Part shown: positions 1 to 6,179 of the stretch, one piece after another
How positions within the stretch are numbered: position 1 is the first letter of the stretch
How the letters are laid out: each line of letters begins with the position of its first letter
Assembly: GCA_051646055.1 (NCBI GenBank)
Contig: JBOFCM010000065.1
Coordinates: forward strand, 1-7,779
DNA length: 7,779 bases
Origin: JAGNZR01 sp051646055
Lineage (GTDB): Bacteria > Fusobacteriota > Fusobacteriia > Fusobacteriales > Fusobacteriaceae
Direction: 5' to 3'
Position numbers and translations under genes: made by a program
Notes under the pieces: model-generated
The model's database searches: none
Seen by the model: only the letters and a program-made list of their open reading frames with translations
What the model was told of the DNA's origin: nothing

Positions 1-960
1 TATCTTCTGGTGGATCTCTCGGGAGGATATTTCAAATGGAGCGGAGAGGTAAAAGGCTATATTAGAATACTCACTGTGACAATACTTTTTACCCTGACTG
101 GAGCCTTCAGAGGAGTTTTGAGAATTTTTGAAAAATTCAAAGAGATCTCTTGGATAAATGTCTGCACCAACGGTATGAATACCCTATTTTATCTTATAGG
201 ATTTATCTTAAAGCTGGAACTGATCTACTATATCTTTTTTACTGCGATCTCAATTTTTTTATCCAATCTGTTAGTTATAAGTTATGTGTGGAAGACCTTA
301 AAAGAGAATGGGATGTCAGACTTAAATTTTAATCGGACAAGATTTGACAGAGAGTTTTTAAAGTTTTGTATCTACACCAATCTCTCCAGTACAGTGGATC
401 TCCCTGTTTTTCAGATAACCCCCTTTATAATAAATAAATATCTGGGATTCAGCGATGTAGCAGTGTACAAGATTTTGGAGAAAATAGGAGGTCTGATCAC
501 AAAGGTGACAAGCACCATGGTTCAAGTCCTCCGGCCGGAAATCAGCAAAAGGCTCTCTTCTGGAGATGAGGATGGGGCATACAGAATAGGTTTTAAGATA
601 GGGAAAATAGTCCTCGGGGTGGGAGTGATGGGATTTTTATTTGTAGCCCTTACCCACAGATACTGGCTGGGACATCTTATACCCAACTATGAAAACTATA
701 TGGTATCCATCTATCTCTATCTCTTCCTCACAATCTTTACAGAAGCCTTTTCAGGTCAGCACCCTATATTTATATATTCTGGCCATGTAAAGGAAAATAC
801 TATTCTGCTCATAGTGGTAAATAGTATCTATATGGTGATCCTTCTCTATCTTACAAGGCTGTTGGGAATAAAGGGAATCATAATATCTTTAATAATTCAG
901 GCAGGGATGGTTTTTACCATTCAGGGAATCATTCTGAGAAAAGAAAGGAGACGCAATTGA
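1..960 (+). CDS. wzx: Wzx-type polysaccharide flippase, C-terminal part (5' end outside window)
   Basis: The reading frame is open from base 1, so the gene begins upstream; the GTG at 10 is an internal valine codon and there is no ribosome site before it. About 319 residues are visible. They are strongly hydrophobic, with clustered membrane segments: a pair near the left edge, another pair around residues 60-95, and four or more in the last 130 residues. The segments are separated by basic loops, and the protein ends in a positively charged tail (RKERRRN). The motif GAFRGVLRIFEKF and the later segment around TPFIINKYLG resemble Wzx/RfbX flippases of the MOP superfamily, which move lipid-linked oligosaccharide repeat units across the inner membrane. 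Usual length is about 400-500 residues, so roughly a third is missing. The stop overlaps the next start (TTGA), which indicates translational coupling within a surface-glycan operon. The exact glycan cannot be told from sequence. A related MATE-like exporter is the main alternative. Confidence 0.8.
   Translation, partial: YLLVDLSGGYFKWSGEVKGYIRILTVTILFTLTGAFRGVLRIFEKFKEISWINVCTNGMNTLFYLIGFILKLELIYYIFFTAISIFLSNLLVISYVWKTLKENGMSDLNFNRTRFDREFLKFCIYTNLSSTVDLPVFQITPFIINKYLGFSDVAVYKILEKIGGLITKVTSTMVQVLRPEISKRLSSGDEDGAYRIGFKIGKIVLGVGVMGFLFVALTHRYWLGHLIPNYENYMVSIYLYLFLTIFTEAFSGQHPIFIYSGHVKENTILLIVVNSIYMVILLYLTRLLGIKGIIISLIIQAGMVFTIQGIILRKERRRN
946..950 (+). promoter_or_regulatory. Ribosome binding site deciding a TTG start
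   Basis: AGGAG lies 6 bases before the TTG at 957. It sits inside the 3' end of the flippase gene and fixes the glycosyltransferase start in the overlapping TTGA, where TGA is the flippase stop. Confidence 0.7.
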
Positions 961-2015
961 AGAGAATAGGCTTTGTAAGCGGAAATATATCCAGAAGCGG
1001 GGGAACAGAGAGGGTGGCGACACTGATAGCCAATGAGCTGATAAAAAATTATGAAATATATATAATAAGCTATGGTCCAGAGGGGAAAAGCTATTTTTAT
1101 CTGAATCCAGACATAAAAATAATAAATTTATCCCATGGAAAGAGTAAAATTAGAAATAAATTAACAGCAGCCTATAAACTGAGAAAAATAATAAAAAAAT
1201 ATAATATAGATACCCTGATTGATATCGATGTAATATTATCAATCAACACTCTGATTGCCACCTATAAACTGGATACGGAGGTTATCTCATGGGAACATTT
1301 TAATTTTTACAGCAACGTAGGAGTGAAGAGAAGGGATTGGGCCAGAAGGTTGGCTGCAAAATATTCTGACCAGATAATAACCCTTACAGAACAGGATAAA
1401 AACCAGTATTTAAGCAACTTGAATGTGGTATCAAAGATAGATTATATATACAATCCCACACCCTACCCCCATGCCCAAAAATCCCTTTGCAAGAACAGGA
1501 CAGCCATAGCTGTGGGCAGATTAAATTATCAGAAAGGTTTTGACAGGCTTCTCCAAATCTGGGGCCAGATAGAGAAAAAAGATAGGGAGTGGAAACTCCT
1601 GATAATAGGATCAGGGGAAGATAGAGATAAACTTCTGAAACAGATAGAGGAATTAAAATTGGAGAGAGTTGAGATAATAGAGCATACGGAAGAGATAAAA
1701 AAATATTATGAAGATGCCTCAATCTATCTCATGACATCTAGATTTGAGGGGCTACCTATGACTTTAATAGAGGCACAGAGTTTCGGAATTCCAGTAATAA
1801 GTTACGATATAAAAACCGGGCCAAGAGATATTGTTCTGAATAACAGAAACGGATATCTGATAGAGGACGGAAACGAGAGGGATTTTATAGATAAATTTCT
1901 TCAGCTGTCGGGAGATAGCTTGAAAATTCAAGAGTTTTCAAGGAATGCCTATGAAGATTCAGGGAGATTCGGCATGGAGAATATAATAAAAAAATGGGAA
2001 GAGATCCTGAAATAA
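957..2015 (+). CDS. Glycosyltransferase family 4 (GT-B fold)
   Basis: This 352-residue cytoplasmic enzyme would transfer a sugar from a nucleotide-sugar donor onto a lipid-linked glycan acceptor. The N-terminal Rossmann half begins with MKRIGFVSG followed by the acceptor-side loop SGGTERVA (residues 14-21), typical of GT4 enzymes. The C-terminal donor-binding half starts at AVGRLNYQKGFDRLL (185-199) and contains IIGSGEDR (216-223). It then has the retaining-GT E-x7-E signature, E264 to E272, within SRFEGLPMTLIEAQ, followed by the G-IPVISYD and NRNGYL segments. Length is normal for the family. The start is TTG with AGGAG 6 bases upstream, overlapping the flippase stop by 4 bp; the next gene begins 10 bases after the stop, so all three are probably one operon. 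The gene is notably AT-rich, with long A runs. Donor and acceptor sugars cannot be deduced. Confidence 0.9.
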   Translation: MKRIGFVSGNISRSGGTERVATLIANELIKNYEIYIISYGPEGKSYFYLNPDIKIINLSHGKSKIRNKLTAAYKLRKIIKKYNIDTLIDIDVILSINTLIATYKLDTEVISWEHFNFYSNVGVKRRDWARRLAAKYSDQIITLTEQDKNQYLSNLNVVSKIDYIYNPTPYPHAQKSLCKNRTAIAVGRLNYQKGFDRLLQIWGQIEKKDREWKLLIIGSGEDRDKLLKQIEELKLERVEIIEHTEEIKKYYEDASIYLMTSRFEGLPMTLIEAQSFGIPVISYDIKTGPRDIVLNNRNGYLIEDGNERDFIDKFLQLSGDSLKIQEFSRNAYEDSGRFGMENIIKKWEEILK

Positions 2016-2020
2016 GGAGA
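2014..2020 (+). promoter_or_regulatory. Ribosome binding site deciding a GTG start
   Basis: AAGGAGA overlaps the glycosyltransferase stop codon and lies 5 bases before the GTG at 2026. It supports that non-ATG start and coupling of the two genes. Confidence 0.7.
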
Positions 2021-2025
2021 AAAAA

Positions 2026-2925
2026 GTGGGAAAAGGAATAGTTGAAAAAATTTTAGGAAGAATAAAAAGAAAAATTTTTGTGGAAAAATGGGTAATGGCT
2101 CTGAAAATAGGGGAAGACAGCTGGAAAATACTGGATAGCAAGCTCTATCAGTGGGAAGCGGACCCTTTCCTGATAAAAGAAGCTGGAAAATATTATGTTT
2201 TCTATGAAAATCTCAAATTGGGAGGGAAGGGAGGAACTCTCTATGTGGGAGAGATAGATAGGGAAAAAATGGAAGTGAAGGAGAAGAGGGAGATTCTGAG
2301 GGAGAACTACCATCTTTCGTACCCCAATGTTTTTAAGGTGGACGGGAAATATTACATGATACCTGAGAGCCATAAGGCGGGTAAGCTTCTCCTCTATGAG
2401 GCGGAGGAGTTTCCCTATAGATGGAAAGTAAAAAGAGTGCTCATGGACAACTTGAAATGCGTGGACTTCACCTTTTTTAAGAGGGATAATATCTATTACT
2501 GTTTTTTTTCTCCAGAAGTGGTAGGGCAAAACTCCTGTGGAAACCCATACAGCGGTTCCCTGGAGTGCTACTATACAGAGGATATAATAGCTGGGGAGCT
2601 AAAACCTCTAAAGGAAAAAATAGTCTCCCAATCTCCTGAAACTTCCAGAATGGGAGGGAATTTTATTTTCCATGGGGGGGAGATATACAGACTCTCCCAG
2701 GATTGCAGATATCTTTATGGAGAAACCCTCAATGTCCACAGGGTTATTTCAGTATCTCCGGAAAAATACCAGGAGGAGTTTATCCGGAAGCTGAAAAAAC
2801 CTGAGAACGCCCTGGGAATGCATACCTATACCAGGGTGGAGGATATGGAAATCATAGATCTCTATATAGAGAAAAATATATTTAAGCCTTTAAAAAAAAT
2901 CCTGAATTTCAGATTGGATCTATGA
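2026..2925 (+). CDS. Beta-propeller protein resembling the N-terminal domain of glucosamine inositolphosphorylceramide transferase
   Basis: This 299-residue protein has no visible signal peptide or membrane segment. After a basic N-terminus come repeated blade-like units: ADPFLI (45-50) with KYYVFYEN, then HLSYPNVF (96-103) with KYYMIPES (108-115), EFPYRWK (128-134), VDFTFF (146-151) with YYCFFS, then SRMGGNFIF (207-215) with YRLSQDC (221-227), and GMHTY (264-268). This is the pattern of the five-bladed, GH43-like propeller found at the N-terminus of eukaryotic GIPC glucosaminyltransferases and in many bacterial polysaccharide clusters. Here it stands alone, with no glycosyltransferase domain attached. 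D46 and D147 sit where propeller glycosidases carry acidic catalytic residues, but catalysis is not established. It is the last gene of the polysaccharide operon, so a role in glycan modification or transfer is inferred. It starts at GTG with AAGGAGA 5 bases upstream. Runs of T8, G7 and A8 lie inside the gene. The last 6 bases overlap the convergent ABC gene. Confidence 0.75.
   Translation: MGKGIVEKILGRIKRKIFVEKWVMALKIGEDSWKILDSKLYQWEADPFLIKEAGKYYVFYENLKLGGKGGTLYVGEIDREKMEVKEKREILRENYHLSYPNVFKVDGKYYMIPESHKAGKLLLYEAEEFPYRWKVKRVLMDNLKCVDFTFFKRDNIYYCFFSPEVVGQNSCGNPYSGSLECYYTEDIIAGELKPLKEKIVSQSPETSRMGGNFIFHGGEIYRLSQDCRYLYGETLNVHRVISVSPEKYQEEFIRKLKKPENALGMHTYTRVEDMEIIDLYIEKNIFKPLKKILNFRLDL
2892..2915 (-). 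terminator. Possible weak intrinsic terminator for the lolD-like gene
   Basis: Read on the minus strand just after the lolD-like stop, AAT-CTGA / TCAG-ATT forms a seven-pair stem with one bulged base and a three-base loop. It runs directly into eight T residues (A8 on the plus strand, 2892-2899). The stem is short and AT-rich and lies inside the convergent coding sequence, so the call is tentative. Confidence 0.3.
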
Positions 2926-3630
2926 ATTGGTATATCTCTCTTCCAGAATCTTTCCATCCAGTATGGAGATGATTCTGTCGCACTTTTCTGCTATGCTCAT
3001 ATCGTGGGTAACTATTATAAAGGTGGTTCCCATCTCCTGGTTGATCTTTCTTAAGAGCTGGTAGGTCTGCTCTGTGGTTTCGCTGTCCAGGTTTCCAGTG
3101 GGCTCATCTGCCAGGACTATTTTAGGTGAGTTGATAAGGGAACGGGCGATGGCAGCCCTCTGCTGCTGTCCTCCCGAGATCTCTCTAGTGCTGCTGTTCA
3201 GCTTGGAACTCATCCCCATAAAATCTATAATCTCCTCTGCCCTTTTCTCCAACTCTGGTAGCAGGGTGTTTCCATGGGCTATCCATGCAGGGATCAGGAC
3301 ATTTTCCTTCACTGAAAATTCAGGAAGGAGATGGTGGAACTGGAATATGAATCCCAGGGATCTGTTTCGGAAATCTGCCAGCTGGTCTGGGGTGAAAGCT
3401 GAGATGTCATCTCCATAGTAGCAGAGAGAACCAGAAGTAGGAGTATCCAGTGCACCCAGTATATTCAGCAGAGTAGTTTTACCGCTTCCGCTGGGACCTA
3501 TGATAGCTGTAAACTCATTCTCATAAAATTTCAAATTTATATCTTTCAGTACAGGGGTTTCATTCTCCCCCTTTCCATAACTTTTTCCTATATTTTTCAA
3601 TTCTAAAATCAGCTTGCTCTCTTTTTTCAT
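2920..3630 (-). CDS. lolD: LolD-like ABC transporter ATP-binding protein
   Basis: This 236-residue cytoplasmic ATPase would power a membrane permease, by homology the LolCE-type lipoprotein release system or a related MacB/FtsX-type exporter. All ABC motifs are present: Walker A GPSGSGKTT (45-53), Q-loop Q97 in FIFQFHHLLPEF, signature SGGQQQR (152-158), Walker B IVLADEP (171-177), D-loop residues GNLD (179-182) and H-loop H209. The FHHLLPEF segment is characteristic of LolD rather than Gram-positive bacitracin-type ATPases. I chose the ATG at 3630 because it gives the usual LolD length of about 230 residues. The frame stays open upstream to a TTG at 3699, but that stretch contains a good promoter (3671-3699). 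The ribosome site before 3630 is weak (GAAGAG close to the ATG). No permease gene is adjacent, which is unusual because lolD normally sits with lolC/lolE. The LolD name is therefore likely but unproven. Confidence 0.85.
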   Translation of the reverse strand: MKKESKLILELKNIGKSYGKGENETPVLKDINLKFYENEFTAIIGPSGSGKTTLLNILGALDTPTSGSLCYYGDDISAFTPDQLADFRNRSLGFIFQFHHLLPEFSVKENVLIPAWIAHGNTLLPELEKRAEEIIDFMGMSSKLNSSTREISGGQQQRAAIARSLINSPKIVLADEPTGNLDSETTEQTYQLLRKINQEMGTTFIIVTHDMSIAEKCDRIISILDGKILEERYTNS

Positions 3631-3670
3631 CTCTTCTACCCACTTTTTTTTATTTTCTTTTACATTAATC

Positions 3671-3699
3671 ATTATATATATTTTTTTCTCTTTATTCAA
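3671..3699 (-). promoter_or_regulatory. Sigma70-type promoter for the lolD-like gene
   Basis: On the minus strand, TTGAAT (3699-3694) is followed by a 17-base spacer and a perfect TATAAT (3676-3671). Transcription would begin near 3664, about 34 bases before the ATG at 3630. This makes the upstream in-frame TTG (3699) and ATG (3672) unlikely starts, because they lie inside the promoter. Confidence 0.6.
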
Positions 3700-3718
3700 T
3701 AGCTATTTGGTGTATACT
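3691..3718 (+). promoter_or_regulatory. Probable promoter for the Gfo/Idh/MocA oxidoreductase
   Basis: TTTATT (3691-3696), a 16-base spacer and TATACT (3713-3718) precede the gene, with a predicted transcript start near 3725. The -35 box is poor, and it overlaps the -35 box of the divergent lolD-like promoter. Confidence 0.45.
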
Positions 3719-3749
3719 GTAGATAGAAAAAATTGAGGAGGAGAGAAAA

Positions 3750-4736
3750 ATGGTAAGATTTGGAATAATAGGTACAAACTTTATAACTGAAACTTTTTTA
3801 GAGGGAGCAGCTCTCTGCCCGGAGTTCAAGCTGGAAGCTGTGTACTCCAGAACTTTGGAGAGAGGAAGGGAGTTTGGGGAAAAGTATGGAGCTCCCCATA
3901 TCTTTACAGATCTGGATGAGATGATAGAGAGCGGGAAGATAGATGCTGTGTATATAGCCTCTCCCACATCCCTGCACCATAGACATACCCTGAAATTTTT
4001 AGAGGCAGGAATCGGGGTCCTCTGTGAAAAACCTCTAGGTTCCAATCTCCGTGAGGTCCGTGAGATGGTGGAGACCTCAGAGAGGAAGGGGGTTCTCCTT
4101 ATGGAGGCCATCCGTACTCTTCACAATCCCAACTATGGGGTGATAAGAGAAAACCTGGGAAGAATAGGAAAGATCCGTGGAGTCTATGCCAATTTCTGCC
4201 AGTACTCCTCCCGTTATGATAAGTTCCGGGAAGGGGTGGTGTTAAACGCCTTTCTTCCCCAGTTTTCCAACGGCTCCACCATGGATATAGGGCTATACCC
4301 CTTCTACTTCGTCCTGGGACTCTTTGGAAAGCCTGAGGGGATTTCATCCTATGGAACGGTTTTGGGTAGCGGTGTAGACGGAGCAGGGACAGCTCTTCTT
4401 AAATATGGAGATATGGTGGCCACGGTGAACCATTCTAAAATCAATAGCTCCACCCTTCCCAGCGAGATAACTGGGGAAGAGGGATCCATAGTAATAGAGA
4501 AGATCTCCCTTCTGGAGAAGGTGACTTTGAAATTGAGAAATGGACAGGAGGAAGATCTGACTATAGAGAGAGAAAAAAATGATATGTACTATGAGATTAG
4601 GGAGTTTCTAGATTGCTACAGTAGAGGAGAGCATGAAAGCAGGGATAATCCCCACAGTAATTCCCTTCTTGTGGCTGAAATAATGGAAAAGGCCAGAAAA
4701 GAGATTGGAGTCACTTTTCCGGCCGATCAAATTTAA
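3750..4736 (+). CDS. Gfo/Idh/MocA-family NAD(P)-dependent oxidoreductase
   Basis: This 328-residue soluble enzyme would oxidise or reduce a hydroxyl/keto group on a sugar, inositol or similar polyol using NAD(P). The N-terminal Rossmann fold begins MVRFGIIGTNFIT (1-13), with VYSR (31-34) after the second strand, AVYIASPTSLHH (66-77) and the family hallmark CEKPLGSN (92-99), whose lysine K94 is catalytic in relatives. The C-terminal alpha/beta domain has GSTMDIGLYP (175-184), where D179 and Y183 match the D-x-x-x-(H/Y) active-site motif. The glycine loop ends in TN rather than the commoner TG, a variant I recall from a YulF-like subgroup. Length is typical. The start is ATG with a strong AGGAGG 8 bases upstream. 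It appears monocistronic, divergent from the ABC gene and ending 5 bp from the convergent permease. Base composition is clearly richer in GC than the polysaccharide genes. The substrate is unknown, and nothing nearby indicates a pathway. Confidence 0.88.
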   Translation: MVRFGIIGTNFITETFLEGAALCPEFKLEAVYSRTLERGREFGEKYGAPHIFTDLDEMIESGKIDAVYIASPTSLHHRHTLKFLEAGIGVLCEKPLGSNLREVREMVETSERKGVLLMEAIRTLHNPNYGVIRENLGRIGKIRGVYANFCQYSSRYDKFREGVVLNAFLPQFSNGSTMDIGLYPFYFVLGLFGKPEGISSYGTVLGSGVDGAGTALLKYGDMVATVNHSKINSSTLPSEITGEEGSIVIEKISLLEKVTLKLRNGQEEDLTIEREKNDMYYEIREFLDCYSRGEHESRDNPHSNSLLVAEIMEKARKEIGVTFPADQI

Positions 4737-4741
4737 AAATA

Positions 4742-6019
4742 TTATCTGTAGAGTAGATACAGGTAACCCATGCTCAGAACCAGGGACTGAAGTACAACAA
4801 GGAGACCAAATTTCAGAAACTTTCCGAAACCTATCTGGATATTGTCTTTCTGTGCCAGGCTCACTCCCACAAGGTTGCATGCACTTCCCACTATGGTCAT
4901 GTTTCCTCCCAGACACGCTCCCAGAGAGAGAGCCCACCAGAACATCTCTGTATTCCCCTGGAATGTAGGGATGATCTCCCTTATAATCTTCAGGAATGAC
5001 AGGGTAAAAGGCACAGACCCCAGAAGTGGCGAGAGGAAAGTGGAGACAATCAGTATCAGCTGAGTGGTGAGGAGCTTGCTTCCCTGGGTAAGGTGGAGGA
5101 GAAGATCCGCTCCGTGACTCATTATTCCCAGATGTTCCACACCGTCCACCACAATGAACAGTCCTCCGAAGAAAAACAGAGTATCCCACTCTACCTTTCG
5201 GAAGAGGTGTTCAGGATTCTGCTTTGTAATCAGCATGAGGAGAGCAGCTCCTGTCATGGCGATAGCTGCCAGCCCCAGGTGGGTGATGGCATTGGTCAGA
5301 AACCCTATCAGAACCAGGGAGAAAAGAATCAGGGCCTGATTCATAAGTTTTCTGTTTTTTATGGCTCTTCCTGCATCCAGCTCCATGATTACTGCCTTGA
5401 GCTCACGGCTGATAACCATATCTTTTTTTGTATAGAAGTATGCAGTGAGAAGAAGAACCAGCATATTTATCAGTGCCAGAGGACCCTGGTGCAGAATAAA
5501 GGCGTTGAACCCCAAACGGGCAGCAGCGGCAATGATCAGGTTGGGAGGATCACCTATAAGGGTGGCTGTTCCTCCGATATTGGCCGCAAAGATCTGAAGC
5601 ATAATAAATGGAAAAGGATCCACTTTCAGCTGACGGGCCAGAAGTATAGATAGAGGCACCATAAGAAGCACTGTAGTCACGTTATCCAGAAGAGCCGAGC
5701 TCACAGCTGACATAACTGCCAGATAGAGAAGTATCTTCATGGGTTCACCCTTGGCAAACTGTGCTATCTTAATGGCTGACCACTGGAAAAATCCAGTCTC
5801 GGCCAGAATCTCCACTATCATCATAAGTCCGATAAGAAGGAGCAGTATCTCCAGATTGTTTCCTATGGATTTCAGTGCTGCATGTTCATCCAGTATTCCT
5901 GCCATTATCATGGCTCCAGCTCCCAGCATGGCTACCAGTGGCTTAGAATATTTGTCTTTAATAATATGGTAAAAAGTAAAAAGGAATATAGAAATTCCAA
6001 GAATAAATTTCAAGTTCAA
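4742..6019 (-). CDS. Ion transporter superfamily permease (ArsB/NhaD/P-protein-like)
   Basis: This 425-residue inner-membrane protein has about 11-12 hydrophobic segments arranged as two related halves around a charged loop (about 197-225). The first half has SALLDNVTTVLL (108-119) and ANIGGTATLIGDPPN (146-160), the signature of the arsenite/P-protein/NhaD-type permeases. The second half has EWDTLFFFGGLF (277-288) and GACLGGNMTIVGSACN (367-382), the matching re-entrant region. Such proteins exchange or co-transport ions (arsenite, Na+/H+) or small anions. No arsR or arsC is adjacent, so arsenite is not specifically indicated. The second-half partner of the LDN motif reads SPLLGSVPFT (330-339): the expected Asp-Asn is Gly-Ser. 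The start is TTG, because no ATG is available near the first membrane segment and AGGGGG lies 7 bases upstream. It is transcribed alone from a divergent promoter region and ends 5 bp from the oxidoreductase stop. Confidence 0.85.
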   Translation of the reverse strand: MNLKFILGISIFLFTFYHIIKDKYSKPLVAMLGAGAMIMAGILDEHAALKSIGNNLEILLLLIGLMMIVEILAETGFFQWSAIKIAQFAKGEPMKILLYLAVMSAVSSALLDNVTTVLLMVPLSILLARQLKVDPFPFIMLQIFAANIGGTATLIGDPPNLIIAAAARLGFNAFILHQGPLALINMLVLLLTAYFYTKKDMVISRELKAVIMELDAGRAIKNRKLMNQALILFSLVLIGFLTNAITHLGLAAIAMTGAALLMLITKQNPEHLFRKVEWDTLFFFGGLFIVVDGVEHLGIMSHGADLLLHLTQGSKLLTTQLILIVSTFLSPLLGSVPFTLSFLKIIREIIPTFQGNTEMFWWALSLGACLGGNMTIVGSACNLVGVSLAQKDNIQIGFGKFLKFGLLVVLQSLVLSMGYLYLLYR

Positions 6020-6026
6020 AAGTTTT

Positions 6027-6032
6027 CCCCCT
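6027..6032 (-). promoter_or_regulatory. Ribosome binding site deciding a TTG start
   Basis: On the minus strand AGGGGG lies 7 bases before the TTG at 6019. A second TTG two codons later (6013) is worse spaced, so the first is preferred. Confidence 0.55.
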
Positions 6033-6055
6033 AAATAAATTTTTAATCCCTGTAT

Positions 6056-6083
6056 ATTCTATCATTTTTTTCCTGGTGGTCAA
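6056..6083 (-). promoter_or_regulatory. Sigma70-type promoter for the permease
   Basis: On the minus strand TTGACC (6083-6078, five of six consensus bases), a 16-base spacer and TAGAAT (6061-6056, five of six) place the transcript start near 6049, about 30 bases before the TTG start. Confidence 0.6.
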
Positions 6084-6090
6084 TAAAATT

Positions 6091-6119
6091 CGGACAAAAT
6101 TTGAAAGATATGTTATAAT
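6091..6119 (+). promoter_or_regulatory. Extended -10 promoter for the M29 aminopeptidase
   Basis: TGTTATAAT (6111-6119) is a perfect extended -10 element. CGGACA (6091-6096), 17 bases upstream, is a partial -35 box. The transcript would start near 6126, leaving a leader of about 54 bases before the ATG at 6180. I see no convincing riboswitch or attenuator in that leader. Confidence 0.65.
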
Positions 6120-6179
6120 AGTGGGGCAAAAGTTCTTTAGGAATTATAAAATAACATATAAAAAGGAGAGTTTTTAATC

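Noticed and set aside
2053..2529. 158-codon open frame antisense to the propeller gene
   Set aside because: Composition follows the opposite strand and there is no start signal or motif; the plus-strand product has clear family motifs.
3631..3699. Longer N-terminus for the LolD-like protein from TTG 3699 or ATG 3672
   Set aside because: Both codons lie inside a good promoter (TTGAAT-17-TATAAT), have no well-placed ribosome site, and would make the protein longer than the family norm.
4685..4720. Inverted repeat GGAAAAG / CTTTTCC near the end of the oxidoreductase gene
   Set aside because: The 22-base loop and lack of a following T run argue against a terminator; it lies in coding sequence and is probably chance.
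4608..5189. 193-codon open frame on the minus strand spanning the oxidoreductase end and the permease end
   Set aside because: It is out of frame with both genes, low in plausible protein character, and explained as a shadow of the permease reading frame.
5093..5653. 186-codon open frame on the plus strand opposite the permease
   Set aside because: It is Cys/Gln/His-rich with no recognisable domain, has no ribosome site, and lies fully antisense to a well-supported membrane protein gene.
6120..6179. Riboswitch or leader peptide in the aminopeptidase leader
   Set aside because: The leader is only about 54 bases, AT-rich, and shows no stable paired structure or start codon with a ribosome site.
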